DNA of 13,297 nt from Willaertia magna (GCA_902984215.1 CADWAF010004973.1:1-13297), one strand, 5' to 3'; shown: positions 1 through 8,503, numbered from the stretch's first letter. Made by a program: numbers and translations. The notes: generated by a model from the sequence alone, not told the origin.

Positions 1-810
1 AATGTAGATACAAGTGATCAAAGAGGGGAGTGGGTAGAGGAAAATGCTTACAATAAAGGTTATACGAAAGGAGTTAAGGTCGGTAATTGGTTTGAGGAAC
101 AAGCCTTAAGAGAAACTCATTTACAATTAGGAAATACTTTAAGTGCTAGCAATTATATGATGAATTCATTAGCGCCTCACTTGGAAAAAGAAGAAAAATT
201 AACGAGACCTTCAACGACTGCAAAAGTAATTTATGGAGCTCATTCCGATAAGATTTTGTTCTTTGATGACGCTAAAGAAATTAAACCAAAACAAACAAAA
301 CCTACAGGACTATTTATCCCACAAGATATTAACGATAAAGATCATGCAAACCCAATGAATTCAACTTATAGAAATACCTTCCATCCTCCAGCCTTAGAAA
401 GTAATGCAGTAGGTAGAAGGCAACAACTATTAGAAAAGGAATTATTAGAAAAGGCTGCACAAGACATTCAAGAAAAAGAGGACGAAAAAACATTATCTTT
501 TAAACAAGGAGTTTTAAAAGAAACTTATCAAACGACCTATGGAAAAGAAATTAATGAAAAATTATCGTCAATTAAAAGCTCAACTGGTCTTTTGGCAAAC
601 AAAACGTTGGAGAGTCCTTTGACTTACCATAAAGAAGAACCAATAACGATTTATACTGAAACTATAAGAAATCAAAATCATAACGCAAAACTTTTACAAA
701 CAAGAATTTATCATACTAAACCTAGTGAGACTGGTTCTCCTTTTGCTAAAAACTCAAAATTCTCAATGCCTATTTCAGAGTACAAAGACGACACAACAAA
801 ACGTCTGTAA
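1..810 (+). CDS. SPAG8-like ciliary microtubule inner protein, 5' partial
   Basis: The reading frame is open from base 1 to the TAA at 808-810, giving 269 visible codons. The first ATG in the window (157) is internal, so the true start lies upstream. The product is hydrophilic and basic, with no membrane segment. Three blocks recall the C-terminal half of animal SPAG8, in the same order: a GNWFEEQA-type block near visible residues 28-35, a TYRNTFHPP block followed by a charged helix rich in Leu, Glu and Lys, and a C-terminal SPFAKNSKFSMPIS block like the PFRKN-SFSTP end of SPAG8. SPAG8 is known as a filamentous protein inside doublet microtubules of motile cilia. A role in the flagellar axoneme of the swimming stage is inferred. 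The assignment rests on remembered motif order, not on an alignment, so another microtubule inner protein is possible. Confidence 0.6.
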   Translation, partial: NVDTSDQRGEWVEENAYNKGYTKGVKVGNWFEEQALRETHLQLGNTLSASNYMMNSLAPHLEKEEKLTRPSTTAKVIYGAHSDKILFFDDAKEIKPKQTKPTGLFIPQDINDKDHANPMNSTYRNTFHPPALESNAVGRRQQLLEKELLEKAAQDIQEKEDEKTLSFKQGVLKETYQTTYGKEINEKLSSIKSSTGLLANKTLESPLTYHKEEPITIYTETIRNQNHNAKLLQTRIYHTKPSETGSPFAKNSKFSMPISEYKDDTTKRL

Positions 811-939
811 CACCTTAAGGAGAGGCTAACCCAATTAATTCACATCAACATATTTCAACTAACTTCTGCACCTTCTTTTTGTAAGTTAAGAAAGCGCTCA
901 ACAATTAAAACCAAAAGGAAAGTTAGAAAAAAAAATAGA

Positions 940-2676
940 ATGAAAAGAAAGCAACAAGAAGCTATTTCGGATAAGAAAATCATTTCCGATTTCAACAACA
1001 AAAATAATAACGCAAGAATAAAGAATTCATTTCATCCTATATTTGAATTTGAGGACATACTGGCATGCATTTTACAATTTTTAACAACTACCGAATACTT
1101 TCAAATTATTCAATTTATTAATAAAACATGTTATCAAATGGTACATGAAGGGAAACATGCAGGATTATTATTTCAACATGTTTATTTCTATCCAATAACA
1201 ATAAGAAAGGAAGAAGAAGGAACATTACATGATGGTAATTTATCAATTAAAAAGAAAAAGAGAATTAAATTTACAAATGTAAAAAAAGATAATTGTAAAT
1301 ATTTAAAAGATAAAAATAATGATACTTTAATTCATAAAATTATAAAGGATTTTAATTTTTCAATTAAAGGATTTACATTAAAAGATATTTCTTATTTTTC
1401 CAATGATATGTTTTATAATTTATTATTAAAAAATTGTTCAAAACAATTAAAAATTATAAATATTGAAAGTAAAGAAATTACAAATATCCATTTAAATTGT
1501 AATGAATTACCAAACTTAAAAATTGGTATATTTATTTTAAAATCACCTAAATTTGAATCTTTTAATTTATTTTCAACAGTAAATAGTAACGACATAAAGA
1601 ATAGTAATGAATTGGCAACAAATAATGAAAATTATTTTTTAAATTTAGAAAAGCTGGAAATTAAAATTTATAGTCCTTATGAAAATTGTGAAATATTTCA
1701 AATTGAACATGAAAACATTTTACAAAATTTAAAAATATTAAATATTCAATTTTTTGATTGTATTAAAAATTTATCATTATATTTACCTAATTTGGAAGAA
1801 TGTAATTTAAGAATGAATAATTTATTTAATATATATGGAGATAAAACAGATAAATTTTACACTAAAAACAAATGCAATAAATTGACAAATTTAGAAAAAT
1901 TAAGTAGTTGTAATATTTATCAAAGTGATACAATTATTTATTTAAAAAATTGTAATTTTATTACGAAATTACATATTCCACTATCTAAACTTATTCTTCC
2001 ATTACAATCGTCAAGTGTTTATCCATCAATTTTAAAATTAGAACTTGATGTAGTTGATTTTATAACTGAAAAGAGTGAAAATGGTTGGATTACAAAATTT
2101 AATAATTTTCCAAATTTAGAACATTTAAAACTATATAGTTCTAATAATGAAGGAAGTTTTGAAAAGGGAATAACCATATCAAAACTAGATAAATTAAAAA
2201 CATTTCAATTAGAATTAAATAATATTAAAAATATAAAATTAATTTATTTAAATAATTTACAAAATATTAATATTGTATGCAACGATGTTGTTGAATATTT
2301 AATTTTTTCGAATTGTATTAGTTTAACAACAAAATCATTAAATCAAACATTACAAAACTTAAATTTTAAAAACTTAAAAATTAAAGAATGTAATAATTTA
2401 CAACAATTATTTATACCCAAATCCTGTTTAAAATATTTACGTAAATTTATCGTTTCCAATTGTAATAATCTATTTCATTTCCATTTAAGCCACAAAACTA
2501 ATAAACCAATACTTGAGGGAATGATAGAAAATTGTAAAAAATTAAGGGTTGTTGAAGGAATTGATTTCAACCCACAAAACAAACAATCAAACTCTGAGAA
2601 GAATCAATTATTCTTTCACAGTGAATTGCTGAAACTCGTATTTTCAAATATACCAACTAAATGCCAATTTAAATAA
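940..2676 (+). CDS. F-box / leucine-rich repeat protein
   Basis: This is a single-exon gene of 578 residues starting at the first in-frame ATG, after an A-rich leader. Residues about 33-85 look like a divergent F-box: a hydrophobic helix with EDILACILQFL, followed by an aromatic-rich segment and a Cys. From about residue 165 to the end the protein is a succession of irregular leucine-rich repeats of the L-x-N-L-x-x-L-x-I type, for example LPNLEECNLRMNNL and FPNLEHLKL. No transmembrane segment or signal peptide is evident. F-box/LRR proteins recruit substrates to SCF (Skp1-cullin-F-box) ubiquitin ligases through the LRR solenoid, and that role is inferred here. The LRR part is much more AT-rich (Asn, Lys, Ile) than the ends. 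The substrate cannot be predicted. The coding call is firm; the F-box is moderate. Confidence 0.8.
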   Translation: MKRKQQEAISDKKIISDFNNKNNNARIKNSFHPIFEFEDILACILQFLTTTEYFQIIQFINKTCYQMVHEGKHAGLLFQHVYFYPITIRKEEEGTLHDGNLSIKKKKRIKFTNVKKDNCKYLKDKNNDTLIHKIIKDFNFSIKGFTLKDISYFSNDMFYNLLLKNCSKQLKIINIESKEITNIHLNCNELPNLKIGIFILKSPKFESFNLFSTVNSNDIKNSNELATNNENYFLNLEKLEIKIYSPYENCEIFQIEHENILQNLKILNIQFFDCIKNLSLYLPNLEECNLRMNNLFNIYGDKTDKFYTKNKCNKLTNLEKLSSCNIYQSDTIIYLKNCNFITKLHIPLSKLILPLQSSSVYPSILKLELDVVDFITEKSENGWITKFNNFPNLEHLKLYSSNNEGSFEKGITISKLDKLKTFQLELNNIKNIKLIYLNNLQNINIVCNDVVEYLIFSNCISLTTKSLNQTLQNLNFKNLKIKECNNLQQLFIPKSCLKYLRKFIVSNCNNLFHFHLSHKTNKPILEGMIENCKKLRVVEGIDFNPQNKQSNSEKNQLFFHSELLKLVFSNIPTKCQFK

Positions 2677-3022
2677 TTCTTTTTTGAAATCTTTTTTCTT
2701 CACATCCTTTTTTTTATTGACACGTTGTTTACAATTTCTAAATTTTGAATAAAACATTACAAATATAAATTGCAATCCTTATCCGCGTTGAAAATGTTAA
2801 TTCTAATCAATGCGCTGCTTTCTCATAAAAGGACTAAAGCAAGAGGAAGGTATATTCAAAAAAAAGAAGCTTTTTGGTTGTCAGAGATTTCCCTTTGATT
2901 GGTTCATTTGAATTTATAAATTGACTGATTCAATAGGCTTTTATCTTTTTTAAAATTGGATAAAGGGTTAGTATTGCTAAAAGAACTATAAAGAATAGAA
3001 CTATTAGTAACGAAGAATAAAG
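2677..3022. other. Intergenic, 346 bp
   Basis: This spacer separates two genes on the same strand. It has a T-rich start after the LRR gene stop, as expected of a 3' end, and no coding frame of note. A TATA-like TATAAAG lies at 2987-2993, 36 bases before the ATG of the next gene. No RNA gene or repeat is visible. Confidence 0.5.
2987..2993 (+). promoter_or_regulatory. Candidate TATA box of the 133-residue gene
   Basis: TATAAAG sits 36 bases upstream of the ATG at 3023, inside an otherwise A-rich stretch. The spacing would imply a very short 5' UTR, which is common in compact protist genomes. In such AT-rich DNA the match could be chance. Confidence 0.3.
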
Positions 3023-3424
3023 ATGGGTATGGATGTATCTAGAGTAACAGACTTGAAGGAATTGGATAATAACAAATTATTTAACATTATTAATGGTTCC
3101 GATTCGGAAAGTTTTAATGAACATTATGCAATAACGCAAAAAGAAGAAGAAAGGTTATATCAACAAGCAGTTCTACAATATCATTTATTAAAATATCAAT
3201 TTCCACCTAAAAGTGAATTATTTTCAACATCTTATAATCAACATATAAGAAGAACTTATGAAGAATTAGAAAAGGAATTTAAATTGGAATTATTAAAGTA
3301 TGAAATGCATACCTTTAAATTTCCATGTTCTTCCTCTTCATCTTATTCATCTCATAGAAGAAACACGCTAGATTTATGTTACGAATTTTTAAATTATTTA
3401 GATATCAATAGAAATCTACGGTAA
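3023..3424 (+). CDS. Hypothetical protein, 133 residues, possible N-myristoylation
   Basis: This single-exon frame starts at the first ATG and ends at TAA 3422-3424. I do not recognise a family. The N-terminus MGMDVS fits the myristoylation pattern M-G-x-x-x-S/T, with Gly2 and Ser6, so membrane attachment is possible. The middle (about residues 38-95) is strongly helical and charged. It contains two similar segments, LLKYQFPPKSE and LLKYEMHTFKFPCSS, separated by a Glu/Lys-rich helix, which suggests a degenerate duplicated helix-plus-FP unit. A serine run follows at about residues 101-109, and the end is leucine- and asparagine-rich. There is no signal peptide or membrane segment. A TATA-like element upstream and protein-like composition favour a real gene, but a chance frame cannot be fully excluded. 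Confidence 0.55.
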   Translation: MGMDVSRVTDLKELDNNKLFNIINGSDSESFNEHYAITQKEEERLYQQAVLQYHLLKYQFPPKSELFSTSYNQHIRRTYEELEKEFKLELLKYEMHTFKFPCSSSSSYSSHRRNTLDLCYEFLNYLDINRNLR

Positions 3425-3742
3425 GAAAAAAAGAACACAAACAAACTAACGGTTTTGTTTAAGCCCTAGATGGAAAGAGCAAAAATTATTTTTCAAAAAC
3501 AACAACAAACAAGGCTTAAAAGGCTTCAATTAAAGCGCCTACTTGGGTTCGCTTTATTCTTAGCTTCTACCCATTAATGTAAACCTAAAACTTACATTAC
3601 AACAACAAGAATGGCTTATATATTATGCCTCAATTGCATGCGTATGCTTTCCATCAAGATTTAGATTTATAATGTTATCTTTTTTGTAATTATTTTGGCG
3701 GAAATTATTGAATTAGTTAATTTCTATTTTGCAAAATTTATA

Positions 3743-3769
3743 AATTACTATCTTTTATAAATAGTAATT
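3743..3769. repeat. Inverted repeat, 9-bp arms, 9-nt loop
   Basis: AATTACTAT at 3743-3751 is matched by its exact reverse complement ATAGTAATT at 3761-3769, with CTTTTATAA between. Only one of the nine pairs in the stem is G:C, so the hairpin would be weak. It may be a by-product of base composition. Confidence 0.4.
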
Positions 3770-4199
3770 AGATAATAAAAGCGAACTACTTTCCTTGATG
3801 GATTATTCTTATCTTTTCAACATAAAGTAAATTACTTTTTCCATGTCACTATATGTTGTTCTCTTCAAAGGTTTTTTCTACACCAAAACCATTAATTATC
3901 GCACTAACAAATTATCATTGTAACCAGGCATCTATCTGCCATGAATTTACTTAAGGCCTACTTTGTAAACTAATCGTTTTTCTGTTTTTCAGCTGTGGTT
4001 TTGTGAAAACCTATTTTCAAGAAAGATTTTTAACTTGCTTTCCCTTTAAATTTTTTATAGAAAAGCTAAAACTTCCCAAGGCAATCGAAGAGAAAAATCA
4101 CCAAAAAAAATAGGAGAACCTGTGGTTCAAATAGTTAAAGATAGACGCACTCTTGCCAACAAAATTTCTATATTTAAATAGAACATCCTCCTCTTAAAA

Positions 4200-4208
4200 T
4201 ATAAATAG
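4200..4208 (+). promoter_or_regulatory. Candidate TATA box of glutamine synthetase
   Basis: TATAAATAG is a close match to the eukaryotic TATA consensus and lies 47 bases before the ATG at 4247. Transcription starting about 30 bases downstream would leave a 5' UTR of some 15 bases. A second TATTTAAATA at 4171-4180 is a weaker alternative. Confidence 0.45.
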
Positions 4209-4246
4209 ACACTTTTCAAAACTTACTACTTGTATTACAAATAATA

Positions 4247-5563
4247 ATGTTTCCAAGTTATGACCTATCAAAGTTTTTAGACTTCTCACTTCTTAACACT
4301 TTTAATAACCTTCCACAAAATGGTAAAATTATGGTTGAGTATGTTTGGATTGGCGCAGTGGATCCGAGTGGAGACTTGAGGTTAGTATTACATAATACTT
4401 TCAATTTAACAATTGTTCTTTATAATTACGCCTTATTACTAAAAACAAAACGTCATTTGTCATACACAACGAACTGTCATCACCGGTTACTGTTATTTAA
4501 ATAACAATTCTTTACAAAACGACAATTTTATTTCTGGTCAATCATTTTAATAACATTACAAAAAAAACTTTAAACAATACAAAAAATTACAAACCAAACC
4601 AACAATAGATCCAAAACAAGAACATTAGATTTTATTCCAAAATCAGCAGATGAACTTCCAGAATGGAATTACGATGGTTCCAGCACTAACCAAGCAGAAG
4701 GTCACGATAGTGAAGTAATTATCAAACCAAGAAGAATATTCAAAGATCCATTCCGCTTAGGAGATAACATTTTAGTTTTATGTGATACTTATAAACCGAA
4801 TGGTGAACCTTTACCTACAAATTCAAGAGCTCCCGCCAAAGAGATTTTTGATAAAAATATTGAAGCGAAGCCTTGGTATGGTTTTGAACAAGAATATACT
4901 TTATATACTCCAGAGTTTCATCCTTTAGGTTGGCCAAAAGGTGGTTATCCAGCACCTCAAGGACCTTATTATTGTGGAGCAGGAGCTGATAAGGCATTTG
5001 GTAGGGCAATTGTTGAAGCTCATTATAAATGTTGTTTATATGCAGGGATTAATATTTCTGGAGTAAATGCGGAGGTAATGCCTTCTCAATGGGAATTTCA
5101 AATTGGTCCATGTGAAGGAATTGATGCTGGAGATCAATTATGGATGGCTCGTTATATATTACATCGTTTAGGTGAGATATTTAGGGTTGTTGTTAGTTTT
5201 CATCCGAAACCAATGGAAGGCTGGAATGGAGCTGGATTGCATACAAATTATTCAACTGAATTAATGAGAAAAGAAGGTGGATATCAATTAATTGTAGATG
5301 CAGTTAAGAAATTAGAAAAGAAACATAAGGATCATGTAGAGAATTATGGACAAGATAATCATTTAAGATTAACTGGGAGATTTGAAACCTCTTCAATGGA
5401 TAAATTTACTTATGGTGTTGGAAATAGAGGTGCTTCTGTACGTATTCCTACAACTACATTTAATTCTGGAATGGGATATTTTGAAGATAGAAGACCTGCA
5501 AGTAATGCTGATCCTTATCTTGTTTCCAGTTTAATATTTAAGACTACTGAATTGGAAGATTAA
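4247..5563 (+). CDS. Glutamine synthetase, type II (GSII), two exons
   Basis: Spliced as 4247-4380 and 4609-5563, the gene encodes 362 residues, the usual size of eukaryotic GSII. The enzyme makes glutamine from glutamate, ammonia and ATP. The intron (4381-4608) has GT and AG ends and splits the Arg45 codon, giving the expected [10 protein letters not shown]. Diagnostic blocks follow in order: WNYDGSST (Asp67), FEQEY (138-141), [23 protein letters not shown] (Glu201, Glu207), [11 protein letters not shown] (His256), RLTGRFETS (Glu304), NRGASVRIP and [15 protein letters not shown] (Glu337, Arg339, Arg340). These cover the metal, glutamate and ATP ligands known in the family, so the enzyme should be active. 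There is no signal or transit peptide, so it is probably cytosolic. The [12 protein letters not shown] loop looks about two residues longer than the common WIGGTG-DLR form. Confidence 0.96.
4381..4608 (+). other. Intron of glutamine synthetase, 228 bp
   Basis: It begins GTTAGT and ends CAATAG. Its removal joins AG of codon 45 to A of the next exon and restores the conserved N-terminal beta-grasp sequence. Reading through it reaches a stop at 4502-4504, so splicing is required. Confidence 0.93.
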
Positions 5564-5774
5564 ATTTTTGATAATTTATTTAATAATTTTAAGTTTTATA
5601 TTTAATTATTTGTATATATGTATATTTGTATATTTGTATGTATAATAGGAGAGTATGTCGTGTGTTTGCGATATCTTCAAAAAAAATAAATTTTATTGTA
5701 AATGAACCTCGCGCTCTCTCGCTCAATAAAAACTTTATAAAATTTTATTGTAAAATATTTTGTAAAAATATTCA
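5564..5774. other. Convergent intergenic region with TATTTG/TATA simple repeat
   Basis: This is the shared 3' region of glutamine synthetase (+) and the small gene on the minus strand. Bases 5609-5644 form an imperfect run of TGTATAT and TTGTATA units. A 62-codon frame starting here at 5626 is repeat-derived and antisense to the neighbouring exon, so it is not called as a gene. Confidence 0.5.
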
Positions 5775-6287
5775 TTATAGAGACCACTTTTGTGACAATA
5801 ACGTTATGGCATGATCTTGATTTTCATAAGCCTGTAAAATAAATGACATTTCTTGTCCTATATTTTTCTCAACTGCAATTGAAAATTGTTGTAAATCTAT
5901 TGACAATTGATTTAATGGAATATTGTAAAGAGAAGATGGATTTTCAATTTTTTCAGGTTCATATTGTTCTTGACTTTTATGAATCTAATAAAATTACAAA
6001 AATTTATAAAAATTAATTTTAAAATACATAATATATTATTTTCATTGTAAATTAAAAAAAATTACCTTAAATAAAACTTGTTGTTCAATCGGAATTTTAG
6101 TTCTACTTTCAATAAAATTTTGTACATCTAGAAAAGTATGTTGAAAAGGATTTAAATTACAACAATAATTAATAGATCTTTCTCTTGATTCATAATGTTT
6201 AATCCAAACAATCCATTCCACAATTACATTCTTTTTTTCTAAATTATTATTATTATTGTTGACACAATCTTCTTCCCATTCATTCAT
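5775..6287 (-). CDS. Small two-exon protein, possible ubiquitin-like fold
   Basis: On the minus strand, exon 1 is 6287-6066 and exon 2 is 5984-5775, separated by an 81-bp intron (6065-5985) that starts GTAAT and ends TTAG. The junction is in phase 0 and the product is 143 residues. Reading on past the donor ends at a stop within a few codons, whereas splicing opens a further 69 protein-like codons. After an acidic, Asn-rich start, residues about 20-73 show two beta-strand-like segments, then FLDVQNFIESRTKIPIEQQV. That last block resembles the ubiquitin pattern of a helix followed by K-T-G-I-P-x-x-x-Q. The C-terminal half is helical, with no membrane segment. I do not recognise a named family. 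The ubiquitin-like idea is an inference from the helix pattern, of the kind seen in TBK1 or ATG11/RB1CC1 relatives. Confidence 0.65.
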
Positions 6288-6336
6288 TTATTTTTTTATA
6301 AAAATTAAATTTTTTTTGTAACAGCAATAAACAATT

Positions 6337-6350
6337 TTTGTTGCAACAAA
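6337..6350. promoter_or_regulatory. 14-bp perfect palindrome in a divergent promoter
   Basis: TTTGTTGCAACAAA equals its own reverse complement. It lies between the start of the minus-strand small gene (6287) and the ATG of the ceramidase-like gene (6450), the only 162 bp available for both promoters. A dimeric transcription factor site is a reasonable guess. No factor is known to me for it. Confidence 0.4.
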
Positions 6351-6449
6351 GAAAAACGGAGGACGGATAACAACATCTCGGTTCCAATATTTCACAAAAT
6401 TGAAGAATCAATTTTCAAAATCATCTTCTAACAACATCGTAATTAAAAA

Positions 6450-8205
6450 ATGAATCAAAGAAGAATAATATCTGCCAGTTTAACAACATTGTTAATTGTT
6501 GTTCTTTTAACTTTTAGTTTTGTACAATCTAAAATCATTCCTATTAGAAAGGCTAATGAAAAGATGAATAAAGTTTTATCTGCTGGAGGAAACGTTCAAG
6601 TTGGTGTTTCAAAAATTGACGCATCATTACCTGTCGGTAAGTGAAACCTAATCATATGCATAATTTCTAATGAAAATATGTTCGGATCAATTAATTGTTC
6701 ATGAATTTCAATGAATTTTAATGAATTGATAATGGATTGATATAATTAAAAATAGGAACACCTCTCGCCGGATATAATCATGGACCTAGAAGAGTAAAAT
6801 CTTGGCCTTGGCCTCATGTTACCAAATATACTTCTTTTATGTCTCCTTCCGAAGGATTTATTGATCCAAGTAAGTTTTTTATTTATTTAAGGCTTGTTAT
6901 TTAAAACAATTTTAAAAACATTATAATTCATCATTATTAACAATTTATTAACAATAATTATTAGCATGGGCAAGATGTCTAGTTATTTCTAATGGAGTTG
7001 AAAAATTAGCAATTACAACTGTTGATGTTATTGGAAGTGATGCCACCATGTTAAATTTAGCTTATAAATATGCAACGCAAAAAGGGTTTTCAGTTCCATT
7101 AGATAATACAATCATGTCAGCAGCTCATACACATTCTGGTCCAGGTGCAATTACACCAGAATTATTATGGTCATTAGCTCCAGCAACTGATTTAATTGTT
7201 ACTTCTTTACAAGAACAACTTGCGCAATCAATTGCTAATTGTTTAGTTCAAGCAGAAAAGAGTTTACAATCTGCTCAATTAGGTATTGGTTATAGTAATA
7301 TTTATAATGTTACTGAAAATAGAAGATCTGATTTCTCACCTTATGTTACACGTAATACTGTTGATACAAATGTTGGTATTATTCGTGTTGATACTCTTGA
7401 TGGAAAACCATTAGCTACTTTATGGAATTTTGCAATTCATGGTACTTGTATGGGTTCAAAGAGTATGCTTGCTTCTGGTGATATTATGGGTAAAGTAAAT
7501 CAATATATTGAACAACAATTAGGTGGTGTTTCTTTATTCGTTAATGCTGATGCTGGTAAGTTAAATTATGATTGTAAAATTATTTAAGGTTGTTGAATTA
7601 TTTATTATTAAGGCGATTCTGATCCAACACCTGAATCATGTAGTCAAAAACCAGAGTTTTATGGAGCAAAAGTTATTTCTGCTAAAGTTATGCAAGAAAG
7701 AGCTAATATTCAAACATTTAATCAAATGGATTTAAAGGTTTCTTCTAGATTAATTGATTTTGGACCTACTAACTTGAATTTAACATTACAAAGAGTTGGT
7801 AATTGTACAACTGGAGGAATTTTGGATGTTTGTTCTATTTGTGCATCTACTATAATGAGAAATGTTTGTGATCTTAATGTACATTTAGATGCTGATTGGG
7901 TTGAAAATAAACCAAAGTTTACTGCTGCAAGGATAACAATTGGAGGAAATAATCACGTTCTTGTAACAAATCCAGGAGAAACACTCACTGAAGTTGGTGG
8001 TTGGATTAGAAGTGATATGTCGCAATTAGGATTTACTGGGGCAGGTCTGTTATTTGGTTATTCAAACAATCATATGGGTTATTTCGCCAGTCCAAGAGAA
8101 TATGCTGTTGGAGGATATGAGGGCTTATTAACATTCTGGGGTTACGATACCGCTCTAAAAATTAGAGAAAACTCCAAGTTAGTCATGCAAGATGTAAGAC
8201 AATAA
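6450..8205 (+). CDS. Secreted neutral ceramidase-like protein, four exons
   Basis: Exons 6450-6636, 6756-6869, 6965-7555 and 7613-8205 join to 494 residues. The introns are 119, 95 and 57 bp, all GT-AG and all in phase 1. Residues about 6-27 form a signal peptide. The rest matches the neutral/alkaline non-lysosomal ceramidase catalytic domain, whose members hydrolyse ceramide to sphingosine and fatty acid. The likely zinc ligands are present: His155 in AHTHSGPG, His259 in FAIHGTC, Glu420 in NPGETLTE and Tyr454 in NNHMGY. However, the family's nucleophile loop GDVSPN reads GDSDPT (298-303), with Asp301 where the catalytic Ser normally stands. The protein ends soon after the catalytic domain, far short of the roughly 650-780 residues of full enzymes, so the C-terminal immunoglobulin-like domain is missing. 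It may be a divergent hydrolase or an inactive relative. Confidence 0.85.
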
Positions 8206-8267
8206 ATTAAAATTTTTTTGAAACCGTTATTTTGTTTTAGATCATTTCCTTGACATATAAAGAAAAT

Positions 8268-8341
8268 GCAGCATTAGATCAGTTGGTTAGATCGTGAGCT
8301 TTACACGCTCAAGGTCACGTGTTCGAGCCACGTATGCTGTA
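8268..8341 (+). tRNA. tRNA-Val (anticodon UAC)
   Basis: The cloverleaf folds completely. The acceptor stem is 8268-8274 with 8334-8340: six Watson-Crick pairs plus a G1:U72 wobble. The D stem is GATC/GATC, and the anticodon stem TGAGC/GCTCA is perfect. The 7-base loop TTTACAC has TAC at 8302-8304, reading GUA (valine). The variable loop has 5 bases. The T stem ACGTG/CACGT carries the loop TTCGAGC. A8341 is the discriminator. There is no intron, and CCA is not encoded, as expected in eukaryotes. The internal B-box-like GTTCGAGCC is present, and a T run follows as RNA polymerase III terminator. Confidence 0.93.
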
Positions 8342-8345
8342 TAAA

Positions 8346-8350
8346 TTTTT
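8346..8350 (+). terminator. RNA polymerase III terminator of tRNA-Val
   Basis: A run of five T residues begins five bases after the discriminator base of the tRNA, which is the normal polymerase III stop signal. Confidence 0.75.
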
Positions 8351-8362
8351 CGTTTCAACTAA

Positions 8363-8503
8363 TTTTCCAAGTGTTTTGAAAATGAACATAATTTAAACAT
8401 TCCAGCAAAAACTGAAAGACTATTGGTTGATTTTAAAACAAAGTTGTTTAATTCTACGTTAGAATTCCGTGACAAAGGAAATGAGTTTATTGAAAAGGTT
8501 TGA
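8363..8503 (+). other. Unassigned 46-codon open stretch, possible gene fragment
   Basis: Between an in-frame TAA (8360-8362) and a TGA (8501-8503) lies a frame with protein-like composition, including PAKTERLLVDFKTKLF and LEFRDKGNEFIEK. There is no ATG near its start that would give a whole gene. It sits between the tRNA and the RCC1 relic, so it may be part of the same degraded insertion. I recognise no family; the RDKGNEFIEK end faintly recalls a TPR helix, but this is weak. Confidence 0.25.

Larger units (their letters stand above)
3425..4246. other. Long non-coding interval, 822 bp
   Basis: No frame longer than about 20 codons begins convincingly with ATG here, and I see no tRNA or rRNA. 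The interval holds an E2F-like TTTTGGCGGAAA (3693-3704), an AT-rich inverted repeat (3743-3769) and, at its right end, a TATA-like box before the glutamine synthetase gene. It probably contains the 3' end of the upstream gene and the promoter of the downstream one. Confidence 0.5.

Noticed and set aside
1413..1595. 60-codon minus-strand frame
   Set aside because: Antisense shadow of the F-box/LRR coding sequence.
4354..4364. TGGCGCAGTGG inside glutamine synthetase exon 1, a perfect match to the polymerase III A-box of tRNA genes
   Set aside because: It encodes part of the conserved WIGAVD strand, and no cloverleaf or B-box lies at the right distance downstream. The B-box-like GGTTCAAATAG near 4124 is on the wrong side.
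4815..5009. 64-codon minus-strand frame
   Set aside because: Antisense to the conserved catalytic region of glutamine synthetase.
5626..5814. 62-codon plus-strand frame
   Set aside because: It starts in a TATTTGTATA simple repeat and overlaps exon 2 of a well-supported minus-strand gene; no protein-like pattern.
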